Shown piece after piece: positions 1 to 6,100 of a DNA stretch of 9,742 nt. The stretch is from Acidimicrobiaceae bacterium (GTDB taxonomy: Bacteria > Actinomycetota > Acidimicrobiia > Acidimicrobiales > Salinilacustritrichaceae). Positions within the stretch are counted from its first letter, which is position 1, and each line of letters opens with the position of its first letter. The notes under the pieces were generated by a model. The model ran no database searches and had not been told where the DNA came from. It worked only from the letters and a program-made list of their open reading frames with translations. The translations under genes were made by a program, and so were the position numbers. The DNA is taken from assembly GCA_003476595.1 (NCBI GenBank), contig DMTU01000284.1, positions 1-9,742 on the forward strand, in the 5' to 3' direction.

Positions 1-291
1 CGGCTGTTCACCGGCTCGGCCCGGGACGCCGCCATGCTGCAGGCGCTGGTGCGGGGTCCGGGCGGGCTCGGCTGTCTCTGGCCCGGGTGCGACGGGCGAG
101 GCAGGTGCCTCCAGGTCGACCACCGGAACCCGGCGATCCGGGGTGGCCCGACGAACGTTGCGAACTCGGACGCCTACTGCGGGTCCCACAACCGGATCAA
201 GGAACGGGGGTTCCGCCCGGTCCGCGGGCCGGGCGGGGAGTGGACCATCCACCGGCCCGGCGACGGCGGCCCCATCACGCCACCGGCCTGA
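1..291 (+). CDS. HNH endonuclease domain protein, C-terminal part (5' end outside window)
   Basis: The reading frame is open from the first base and ends at TGA 289-291, so only the last 96 residues are visible. They carry an HNH zinc/metal fold: C25 and C30 form the first zinc pair, D40-H41 follow, then a GG-x-T-N segment (residues 48-52), and CxxH at C60 and H63 followed directly by N64 and K67, matching the canonical CxxC-N-xxK end of McrA-type HNH domains. The C-terminal tail containing W-T-I-H-R-P resembles the DUF222/HNH (13E12-repeat-like) proteins that are abundant in actinobacteria; in those the DUF222 part lies N-terminal, here off the window, so family membership is inferred. Such proteins are predicted nucleases with no settled role. 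The gene converges on the response regulator and shares no operon with it. HNH call firm, subfamily moderate. Confidence 0.8.
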   Translation, partial: RLFTGSARDAAMLQALVRGPGGLGCLWPGCDGRGRCLQVDHRNPAIRGGPTNVANSDAYCGSHNRIKERGFRPVRGPGGEWTIHRPGDGGPITPPA

Positions 292-311
292 CCGGGCGGA
301 GCGAACGACCA

Positions 312-340
312 CCGGTCCGGGAGGACCGGCGCTCGAGCGC
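312..340. terminator. Candidate bidirectional terminator between convergent genes
   Basis: Two inverted repeats sit between the HNH gene stop (291) and the regulator stop (355). The first is a 7-bp perfect stem, CCGGTCC at 312-318 pairing with GGACCGG at 323-329, around the loop GGGA. The second is a perfect 12-base palindrome GCGCTCGAGCGC at 329-340, which shares one base with the first. The position between two convergent genes fits a shared terminator. Neither strand has a T-run, so this would be a U-less terminator or simply a GC-rich spacer; function is inferred from position and pairing only. Confidence 0.35.
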
Positions 341-354
341 GCCTCTCGTGTGGA

Positions 355-1056
355 TCAGCCGGTGGTCAGGCGGCTGAACGCATCGATCGGCTGGTCGCCG
401 ACGACGGTGCTGGTCGTGCGGTCGGCCAGGTGGGGGAGCGTGGCCCGGACCCGCTGCTCCAGGGCCCGCACGGTCTCCTCGCCGCCGCCGACCAGCAGGG
501 CGACGACCGAGCGGTTCCGCCGCAGCACGAGGTCGTGGGTGCGCAGGGCGGTGCGCAGCTCGGTGACGACCGCCTCGGGGTCGGCGCCGTCGTCGAGCGT
601 GACGCAGAGCAGGACGTCGTCGGGGCGGGCGTCGGCGACCAGGCGGTAGAAGGCGTGGCTGTCGACCGTCGCGGGCTGGGCCGTCACCGGCCGCACCGGT
701 CGGCGGCGCTCGCCGGTGCGCTCGCTGGCGGCGGCCAGCACCCGGGCCAGGCGCTCGAAGTCGGGCTTGGCCACCACCTCGACAGCGTCGTCGAGGTGCA
801 GCAGCGAGTCGTGGGCGGTGAACACCACGACGATCACATCCGGGTGGTCCCGGCGGAGCCGGTCGACGAGGTCGATGCCGGTGCTGCGGTGGAGCAGGAG
901 GTCGACGACCGCAACGTCGGGCGTGAACCGGCTGAGGAACGCCAGAGCGTCGAGGGTGGAGTCCACGCCGGCCAGCACCTGGCCGCCCAGGTCCTCGACC
1001 AGGTCGCCGATGACCGAGCGCGCCACGGGGTCGTCCTCGCAGATGAGAACATCCAT
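355..1056 (-). CDS. Orphan response regulator: receiver domain plus short degenerate GGDEF-like output domain
   Basis: This 233-residue protein begins with a receiver domain (about residues 1-110). The acidic pocket E7-D8-D9, the predicted phospho-acceptor D52 in a hydrophobic VAVVDLLL strand, the switch threonine T80 and K97 followed by proline are all present, so it should be phosphorylatable. Residues 111-125 form an arginine-rich linker. The rest (about 130-233) is too short for a full GGDEF domain but aligns with its second half: L171-R172-T-H-D175, then R179, then N181-R182-S183-V184-V185 where G-G-D-E-F would be. Cyclase activity is therefore very unlikely. The start chosen is ATG at 1056 because the receiver strand begins there; a GTG lies just before it at 1059. 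No Shine-Dalgarno is evident. No histidine kinase is in the window. The gene diverges from gap with 102 nt between. Receiver call firm; output domain assignment tentative. Confidence 0.85.
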   Translation of the reverse strand: MDVLICEDDPVARSVIGDLVEDLGGQVLAGVDSTLDALAFLSRFTPDVAVVDLLLHRSTGIDLVDRLRRDHPDVIVVVFTAHDSLLHLDDAVEVVAKPDFERLARVLAAASERTGERRRPVRPVTAQPATVDSHAFYRLVADARPDDVLLCVTLDDGADPEAVVTELRTALRTHDLVLRRNRSVVALLVGGGEETVRALEQRVRATLPHLADRTTSTVVGDQPIDAFSRLTTG

Positions 1057-1088
1057 CACGCCAGAGTGTGACCGACTGCGCGCGACGT

Positions 1089-1118
1089 TTGTGACACCAC
1101 CGACGCGCGTGGTCAGAT
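1089..1118 (+). promoter_or_regulatory. Weak candidate promoter for the gap operon
   Basis: The 102-nt divergent spacer between the regulator and gap should contain promoters in both directions. The best plus-strand match I see is TTGTGA (1089-1094) as a -35 element and TCAGAT (1113-1118) as a -10 element with an 18-nt spacer; the -10 lacks the usual A at position two. TGGTC (1110-1114) and GACCA (1126-1130) form a 5-bp inverted repeat overlapping this site that could be an operator. All of this is weak pattern matching. Confidence 0.2.
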
Positions 1119-1158
1119 CCGAAGAGACCAGACCGTCGACTCCCGAGGTGGGACCCCA

Positions 1159-2160
1159 ATGACCGTTCGCGTGGGCATCAATGGCTTCGGCCGCATCGGC
1201 CGCAACTTCTTCCGGGCGGCGAAGGCGCAGGGCGCCGACATCGACTTCGTGGCGGTGAACGACCTCGGCTCCCTCGACACCATGGCCCACCTGCTCCAGT
1301 ACGACTCGGTCATGGGCCGCTTCCCGGAGAAGGTGAGCGTCGGCGACGGCGGCATCACCATCGGCGACGACACCCTCAAGGTGCTCTCCGAGCGCAACCC
1401 GGCCGACCTGCCCTGGGGCGACCTCGGCGTCGACGTGGTCATCGAGTCCACCGGCATCTTCAACTCCAAGGAGAAGGCCGGCGCCCACCTCGAGGGCGGC
1501 GCCCCGCTCGTCATCGTCTCGGCCCCGGCCAGCGGTGCGGACGAGACCTTCGTGGTCGGCGTCAACGACGACACCTTCGACAAGGACAAGCACAAGGTCG
1601 TCTCCAACGCCTCCTGCACCACCAACTGCTTCGTGCCCATGGTCAAGGTCCTCGACGACACCTTCGGTGTCGAGAAGGGCTTCATGACCACGATCCACGC
1701 CTACACCGGTGACCAGTCCCTGGTGGACGGTCCCCACGGCGACCTGCGCCGGGCCCGCGCCGCGGCCATCAACATCATCCCCACCAGCACCGGCGCCGCG
1801 CGGGCCACCAGCCTGGTCATGCAGTCGATGGAGGGCCGCCTCGACGGCACCGCCCTCCGCGTGCCCGTGCCCACCGGCTCGATCACCGACTTCACCGCCG
1901 TGCTGAAGAAGGACGCCACCGCCGAGGCGATCAACGAGGCCTTCCAGGCCGCCGCCACCGAGGGCCGGCTGTCCGGTGTGCTCGACTACAGCGACGCCCC
2001 GATCGTGTCCTCCGACATCGTCGGCTCCGCTGCCTCCTGCACCTTCGACTCCGGCCTCACCATGGCCAACGGGTCGCTGGCCAAGATCAGCGGCTGGTAC
2101 GACAACGAGTGGGGCTACTCGAACCGCCTGGTGGACCTCACCGTCATCGCCTGCGGCTGA
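1159..2160 (+). CDS. gap: Glyceraldehyde-3-phosphate dehydrogenase (type I, phosphorylating)
   Basis: The cytosolic enzyme oxidises glyceraldehyde-3-phosphate with NAD+ and phosphate to 1,3-bisphosphoglycerate. At 333 residues it has the normal family length. The Rossmann nucleotide-binding motif GINGFGRIGR occupies residues 6-15, and N34-D35-L36 matches the NAD-preferring form rather than the N-E-L of NADP-type GapB. The active-site motif SNASCTTNC is at 149-157 with catalytic C153, and H180 in the T-T-I-H-A-Y segment is the general base. The phosphate-site residues T211-G212-A213-A214 and R234, and the C-terminal W-Y-D-N-E-W-G-Y-S (313-321), are intact. The ATG at 1159 follows a purine-rich GAGGTGGGA (1145-1153) at suitable spacing. 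It is the first gene of gap-pgk-tpiA, with pgk starting 9 nt after the stop. Residues 214-230 (ATSLVMQSMEGRLDG region) differ from the usual K-V-L-P-E-L-x-G-K pattern, suggesting a divergent clade, but no catalytic residue is lost. Confidence 0.97.
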   Translation: MTVRVGINGFGRIGRNFFRAAKAQGADIDFVAVNDLGSLDTMAHLLQYDSVMGRFPEKVSVGDGGITIGDDTLKVLSERNPADLPWGDLGVDVVIESTGIFNSKEKAGAHLEGGAPLVIVSAPASGADETFVVGVNDDTFDKDKHKVVSNASCTTNCFVPMVKVLDDTFGVEKGFMTTIHAYTGDQSLVDGPHGDLRRARAAAINIIPTSTGAARATSLVMQSMEGRLDGTALRVPVPTGSITDFTAVLKKDATAEAINEAFQAAATEGRLSGVLDYSDAPIVSSDIVGSAASCTFDSGLTMANGSLAKISGWYDNEWGYSNRLVDLTVIACG

Positions 2161-2169
2161 GCGGCGCCG

Positions 2170-3309
2170 ATGGAACCGGTTCCCCAGCTGGAGGACCTGC
2201 TGCCGCTCGACGGCAAGCGGGTCCTCGTCCGTGCCGACTTCAACGTGCCGCTGCGCGAGGAGCCCGACGGCACCCGCGAGATCGTCGACGACCTGCGCAT
2301 CCGCGCCGCGCTGCCCACCATCCAGTGGCTGCAGCAGCAGGGCGCCACGGTCACGGCGTGCAGTCACCTCGGGCGCCCAAAGGGCGCGCCCGACCCGAAG
2401 TACTCGATGGAGCCGGTCCGCCAGCGCCTCGCCGAGCTGGCCCCGGGCGTCGAGCTGCTGGAGAACCTGCGTTTCGACCCGGGCGAGACCGCCAACGACG
2501 ACGCGTTCGTCCAGAAGCTGATCGCGGGCCAGGACGCCTATGTCAACGACGCGTTCGGCGCGTCGCACCGGGCGCACGCCTCCATCGTCGGCCCGCCCAA
2601 GCACCTCCCCTCGGCGGCCGGCCGGCTGCTGGCCAAGGAGGTCGAGATCCTCGGCGGCATCCGCGACGACGCCCGCCGCCCCTTCATCGCCATCCTCGGC
2701 GGGGCCAAGGTGTCCGACAAGCTCGGCGTCATCGAGGCCCTGCTGCCCCAGGTCGACGGCCTCATCATCGGCGGCGGCATGTGCTTCACCTTCCTCGCCG
2801 CCCAGGGGAACCCGATCGGCGACTCGCTGTTCGAGCCCGACATGGTCGACACGTGCCGGGCGCTGCTCGAGCAGGCCGACGGCAAGATCCACCTGCCGAG
2901 CGACGTCACCGCCCTCGGCCCGGGCGGCGAGATCGGCAACCCCGACGCCGGGGGAGAGGTGCGCCAGCTGCACACGTCCATCCCCGACGGCTGGATGGGC
3001 CTCGACATCGGCCCCGGCACCGCGGCCGAGTTCGGCGACCTCATCGCCGAGGCCCACACCATCTTCTGGAACGGCCCCATGGGTGTGTTCGAGGATCCCC
3101 GCTTCGAAGCCGGCACCAAGACCGTGGCCCACGCCGTGGCCGAGGCCCGGGCCTTCACCGTGGTCGGCGGCGGCGACAGCGCGGCGGCGGTCGAGCAGTT
3201 CGGCCTGGCCCGCGACATCGACCACATCTCCACCGGCGGCGGCGCGTCGCTCGAGCTGCTCGAGCAGGGCGACCTGCCGGGCCTGGAAGCCCTGAGAGGC
3301 CAACGATGA
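2170..3309 (+). CDS. pgk: Phosphoglycerate kinase
   Basis: This cytosolic monomeric kinase transfers phosphate from 1,3-bisphosphoglycerate to ADP, the ATP-yielding step directly after Gap. The protein has 379 residues, slightly shorter than the usual 390-400. Diagnostic motifs run in order: RADFNVP at 21-27, SHLGRP at 65-70 (phosphoglycerate binding), LLENLRF at 96-102, VNDAFGASHRAHAS at 125-138, the nucleotide-side GGAKVSDKL at 178-186, W-N-G-P-M-G-V-F-E at 300-308, GGGDSAAA at 333-340, and STGGGASLE at 354-362. Both lobes are complete. The ATG at 2170 lies 9 nt after the gap stop with no clear Shine-Dalgarno, so translation is probably coupled to gap. The stop overlaps the tpiA start as ATGA. 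Confidence 0.97.
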   Translation: MEPVPQLEDLLPLDGKRVLVRADFNVPLREEPDGTREIVDDLRIRAALPTIQWLQQQGATVTACSHLGRPKGAPDPKYSMEPVRQRLAELAPGVELLENLRFDPGETANDDAFVQKLIAGQDAYVNDAFGASHRAHASIVGPPKHLPSAAGRLLAKEVEILGGIRDDARRPFIAILGGAKVSDKLGVIEALLPQVDGLIIGGGMCFTFLAAQGNPIGDSLFEPDMVDTCRALLEQADGKIHLPSDVTALGPGGEIGNPDAGGEVRQLHTSIPDGWMGLDIGPGTAAEFGDLIAEAHTIFWNGPMGVFEDPRFEAGTKTVAHAVAEARAFTVVGGGDSAAAVEQFGLARDIDHISTGGGASLELLEQGDLPGLEALRGQR

Positions 3310-4097
3310 GCACGAAGCGCAAGCCCCTGATCAGCGGCAACTGGAAGATGCACCAGAACCACTTCGAGGCGATCCAGCTCGTCCAGAAGCTGAGCTACGT
3401 GCTGACCAACGAAGACGTCGACGCGGTCGACGTGTCGGTGCACCCGCCCTTCACCGACATCCGCTCGGTGCAGACCGTGCTCGAGGCCGACCGCATCCCG
3501 GTCTCCCTCGGCGCGCAGCACTGCCACTGGGAGGAGAAGGGCGCCTTCACCGGCGAGGTGTCGCCCCAGATGCTGGCCAAGCTCGACGTGGAGTACGTCA
3601 TCTGCGGCCACAGCGAGCGGCGCGAGCTGTTCGGCGAGACCGACGACGACGTGAACAAGAAGGTGCACGCCATCCTCAAGGCGGGCATGACGCCGATCAT
3701 GTGCTGCGGGGAGACCGACGCCGAGCGCGAGGCCGGCCAGGCCGAGGAGAAGGTGTCCGGTCAGGTCCGCGCCGGGCTGGCCAAGGTCAAGCCCGACCAG
3801 GTCGCCGGCATGGTCATCGCGTACGAGCCCATCTGGGCCATCGGCACCGGCAAGACCGCCACCGCCGAGGACGCCCAGGCCATGTGCGCCCTGGTCCGGG
3901 CCACCGTGTCCGAGGTCGCCGGGCGCGAAGCCGCCGACTCGATCCGCATCCAGTACGGCGGCTCGGTGAAGCCCAACAACGCCCCCGAGCTCATGATGCA
4001 GCCCGACATCGACGGCGCCCTCGTCGGGGGCGCCAGCCTCGATGCCGACGACTTCGGGCGGATCGTCCAGTACCGACTGGTCGAATCCGGCAGCTGA
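3306..4097 (+). CDS. tpiA: Triose-phosphate isomerase
   Basis: This (beta/alpha)8-barrel enzyme interconverts dihydroxyacetone phosphate and glyceraldehyde-3-phosphate, feeding Gap. Its 263 residues are within the normal range. The signature residues are all present: N12 and K14 in GNWKM (11-15), electrophile H102 in GHSERR (101-106), catalytic base E174 in AYEPIWAIGTGK (172-183), the mobile loop 6 that follows it, and the phosphate-gripping YGGSVKPNN (217-225) and GALVGGASL (237-245). The ATG at 3306 overlaps the pgk stop by 4 nt and is preceded by GAGAGG (3294-3299) with 6-nt spacing, which fixes the start; the frame stays open far upstream only as a shadow of gap-pgk. It is the last gene of the operon. 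The secG gene that often follows tpiA in other bacteria is absent here. Confidence 0.97.
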   Translation: MSTKRKPLISGNWKMHQNHFEAIQLVQKLSYVLTNEDVDAVDVSVHPPFTDIRSVQTVLEADRIPVSLGAQHCHWEEKGAFTGEVSPQMLAKLDVEYVICGHSERRELFGETDDDVNKKVHAILKAGMTPIMCCGETDAEREAGQAEEKVSGQVRAGLAKVKPDQVAGMVIAYEPIWAIGTGKTATAEDAQAMCALVRATVSEVAGREAADSIRIQYGGSVKPNNAPELMMQPDIDGALVGGASLDADDFGRIVQYRLVESGS

Positions 4098-4106
4098 AGC
4101 AGCATC

Positions 4107-4141
4107 GGCTGACGGATCCGTCAGTCCGCCGGCGTTCCGGC
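4107..4141 (+). terminator. Candidate terminator hairpins after tpiA
   Basis: Ten bases after the tpiA stop is a perfect 16-base palindrome, CTGACGGATCCGTCAG (4109-4124). Folded as a hairpin it gives a 6-bp stem with GATC loop, extended by a G-U and a G-C pair to 4107/4126. Immediately after, GCCGG (4128-4132) pairs with CCGGC (4137-4141) around CGTT. The only T-rich stretch is a short TGTTTC further on. Placement at the end of the glycolytic operon, before a new promoter, supports a termination role, but the first palindrome could equally be a protein-binding dyad. Confidence 0.4.
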
Positions 4142-4195
4142 ACCAGACCGGCTGTTTCGCCCGTGTTGCAGTACGACGAAGTGCGCAAGCATCGC

Positions 4196-4224
4196 TTGGT
4201 GACCTCAGCCACGCTTGCTACCGT
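4196..4224 (+). promoter_or_regulatory. Candidate housekeeping-sigma promoter of the ABC importer operon
   Basis: TTGGTG (4196-4201) as -35 and TACCGT (4219-4224) as -10 are separated by 17 nt. The -10 fits the actinobacterial TAnnnT form and is preceded by TGC (4216-4218), making an extended -10. Transcription would start near 4231 and give a leader of about 110 nt before the binding-protein gene. It is the best promoter match I found in the tpiA-to-importer gap; the -35 matches the consensus in only three positions. Confidence 0.5.
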
Positions 4225-4229
4225 CGCCT

Positions 4230-4302
4230 GTCGGTCGTGGACCGGTCCGACAAATGTGTCGTACGGTGCGCGCCACGCTACGTGTCGGTCACTGGGACCG
4301 AT
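4230..4302 (+). other. Structured 5' leader of the importer operon
   Basis: Between the candidate promoter and the Shine-Dalgarno there are three adjacent pairing possibilities: GTCGG (4230-4234) with CCGAC (4247-4251), CGTA (4260-4263) with TACG (4279-4282) enclosing GTG/CAC, and TCGGTC (4285-4290) with GACCGA (4296-4301) around a 5-nt loop. TCGGTC occurs twice (4231-4236 and 4285-4290), so the single GACCGA could pair with either copy. I do not recognise a known riboswitch class. High GC content makes such short stems common, so function is uncertain. Confidence 0.25.
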
Positions 4303-4324
4303 CGCAGCTCCCTGCAAACCAACC

Positions 4325-4330
4325 AGGAGG
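4325..4330 (+). promoter_or_regulatory. Strong Shine-Dalgarno AGGAGG of the binding-protein gene
   Basis: A full-consensus AGGAGG lies 8 nt before GTG 4339 and 11 nt before ATG 4342, which are in the same frame. Spacing favours the GTG, start-codon strength favours the ATG; the difference is a single residue. The strength of this site agrees with high expression expected of a binding protein relative to its permease. Confidence 0.75.
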
Positions 4331-4341
4331 AACCCCCTGTG

Positions 4342-6075
4342 ATGAAGTCCCGATGGCTGCGCGTGCTCGCGCTGCTCCTCGGCCTGTCGATGATCGCCGC
4401 CGCGTGCGGCGACGACGACGACACGGCCAGCGAGGGTGAAGGCGAAGAGACCGAAGAGACGACCGAGGGCACCGAGGGCGAGGGCGAAGGTGAAGCCGCT
4501 GCCGGCGGCACCGTCGTGTTCGCCAACGAGCAGGAGCCGGACGGCTGGAACATCAACACCGCCTCCTCGAACCTCCTGGCGCTCGGCCAGCTGACCGAGA
4601 TCGTGTTCCCGGCTGCGTTCCGCACCACCCCGGACTTCGAGGTGGTCATGGACGAGAACCTGCTGGTCTCGGCCGAGCAGACCTCCGAGGAGCCCCAGAC
4701 CATCGAGTACGTCATCCAGGAGGATGCCGTCTGGTCCGACGGCACCCCGATCACCGCTGACGACTTCATCTTCATGTACGAGATGATGAACGGCTCCAAC
4801 GGCGAGATCGACGTCGCCAGCACCGCCGGCTACGACCGCGTCGAGTCGGTCGAGGGCTCCGAGGACGGCAAGACCGTCACCGTGACCTTCGCCGAGCCCT
4901 TCTCGGAGTGGCAGTCGATGTTCACCAACATCCTTCCGGCCCACATCATCCCCGAGCTGGGCGACGGCGACGCCGTCACCGGCTGGAACGACGGCCTCGA
5001 CGGCGCCAACGCTCCGGAGTTCTCCGGCGGCCCGTTCATGTTCGAGGACTACCGCCCCGAGCAGTCCGTCACGATGGTCCCCAACCCCGAGTGGTGGGGC
5101 GAGGCCCCGAACCTGGACGAGATCGTCATCCGCTTCGACGTGGACAACGCCGGCCTGCCGGCGGCCCTCGAGAACGGTGAGATCGACATGGCCTACCCGC
5201 AGCCCCAGCTCGACCTCGTCGACCAGATCGACGGTCTGTCCGACGTCGACAGCCAGGTGAGCTTCGGCCTGTCCTTCGAGCACATCGACTTCAACCTGCA
5301 GAACAGCCACCTCGCCAAGCCCGAGGTCCGCATGGCCATCGCCCATGCCCTCGACGAGGAAGACGTCGTGGCCCGCACCGTGGGTCAGTTCTCCGAGGAG
5401 GCCTCGGTCCTGCAGAACCGCATCTGGCTCAGCAACCAGCCCCAGTACGAGGCCCACGGCGACGAGTACATCGGTGCCAACGTCGAGGAGGCCCAGGGCC
5501 TGCTCGAGGAGGCCGGCTACGACTGCTCCTCCAGCCCGTGCACGCATCCCGAGGACGGCGAGCTCACGCTGCGGATCACCACCACCGGTGGCAACCAGCT
5601 CCGTGAGAACACCCAGCTCGTGATCCAGAACCAGCTGGCCGAGGTCGGCATCGGCATCACCATCGACAACGTCGAGGGTGGCGCGGCGTTCGAGCGCTTC
5701 TTCCCGGAGAGCAACGCCATCGCCGACCAGGACTACGACATCGCGCTGTTCGCGTGGGTCGGCACGCCCTTCCCGTCGTCGAACAAGGCGCTGTACACCA
5801 ACGAAGACCCGACCCTGGTCGGCTCGAACAACACGGGCTACCAGAACCCCGCCATCGTCGACATCTTCGACGAGGCGCTGGTCGAGACCGACCCGGACGC
5901 GGCTGCCGACCTGTACAACCAGGCCGACACCATCCTCTGGGAGGACATGCCGACGGTGCCGCTGTACCAGAAGCCCACGTTCCTGGCCTACCGCAACACG
6001 ATCCAGAACGTGGAGGACAACGCCTCCACCGCTGGTCCCCTGTGGAACGCCTACGAGTGGTCCGTCGAAGGCTGA
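4342..6075 (+). CDS. Peptide/nickel-type ABC transporter substrate-binding lipoprotein (SBP_bac_5 family)
   Basis: This is the extracytoplasmic receptor of the importer and determines its substrate, most likely oligopeptides by family, though nickel, sugars or other solutes occur in the family. The 577 residues begin with K2-S-R-W-L-R, a hydrophobic core, and a lipobox-like A-A-A-C with lipidated C22, giving membrane anchoring after signal peptidase II cleavage. Residues 24-51 form a tether with 15 Asp/Glu and no Lys or Arg. The SBP_bac_5 fold follows from about residue 56, with W131-S-D-G-T-P-I-T-A-D-D at 131-141, F318-N-L-Q then K-P-E-V-R-M-A-I-A-H-A-L-D (326-338), and a normal end at W573. 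C395 and C400 could form a disulfide. Start is ATG 4342, or GTG 4339 one codon earlier. By hand count it has about 110 acidic and 18 Lys/Arg residues, which is extreme. A hairpin separates it from the permease genes. Confidence 0.93.
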   Translation: MKSRWLRVLALLLGLSMIAAACGDDDDTASEGEGEETEETTEGTEGEGEGEAAAGGTVVFANEQEPDGWNINTASSNLLALGQLTEIVFPAAFRTTPDFEVVMDENLLVSAEQTSEEPQTIEYVIQEDAVWSDGTPITADDFIFMYEMMNGSNGEIDVASTAGYDRVESVEGSEDGKTVTVTFAEPFSEWQSMFTNILPAHIIPELGDGDAVTGWNDGLDGANAPEFSGGPFMFEDYRPEQSVTMVPNPEWWGEAPNLDEIVIRFDVDNAGLPAALENGEIDMAYPQPQLDLVDQIDGLSDVDSQVSFGLSFEHIDFNLQNSHLAKPEVRMAIAHALDEEDVVARTVGQFSEEASVLQNRIWLSNQPQYEAHGDEYIGANVEEAQGLLEEAGYDCSSSPCTHPEDGELTLRITTTGGNQLRENTQLVIQNQLAEVGIGITIDNVEGGAAFERFFPESNAIADQDYDIALFAWVGTPFPSSNKALYTNEDPTLVGSNNTGYQNPAIVDIFDEALVETDPDAAADLYNQADTILWEDMPTVPLYQKPTFLAYRNTIQNVEDNASTAGPLWNAYEWSVEG

Positions 6076-6100
6076 TCGCCTGCGACATCTGAAGTGACAT

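Noticed and set aside
143..649. Plus-strand ORF of 168 codons spanning the HNH end and the regulator's 3' part
   Set aside because: Ser/Arg/Thr-rich shadow crossing two real genes in another frame or strand.
1057..3303. Minus-strand frame of the regulator stays open for about 750 codons upstream, antisense to gap and pgk
   Set aside because: Its composition (Gly/Val/Ala/Asp/His-rich, no domain pattern) is the mirror of high-GC plus-strand codons, and the receiver domain starts exactly at ATG 1056.
2109..3305. Upstream extension of the tpiA frame to make a 662-residue protein
   Set aside because: The added part is Arg/Pro/His-rich out-of-frame reading of gap and pgk. TpiA starts at 3306 with its own ribosome site and normal length.
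4239..4248. Palindrome GGACCGGTCC in the importer leader as an operator
   Set aside because: Ten-base GC-rich palindromes are frequent at this base composition, and nothing else singles it out.
3991..5547. Minus-strand ORF of 518 codons opposite tpiA and the binding-protein gene
   Set aside because: It overlaps clearly conserved genes on the other strand, shows no motif, and spans an intergenic region; it is a GC-bias shadow.
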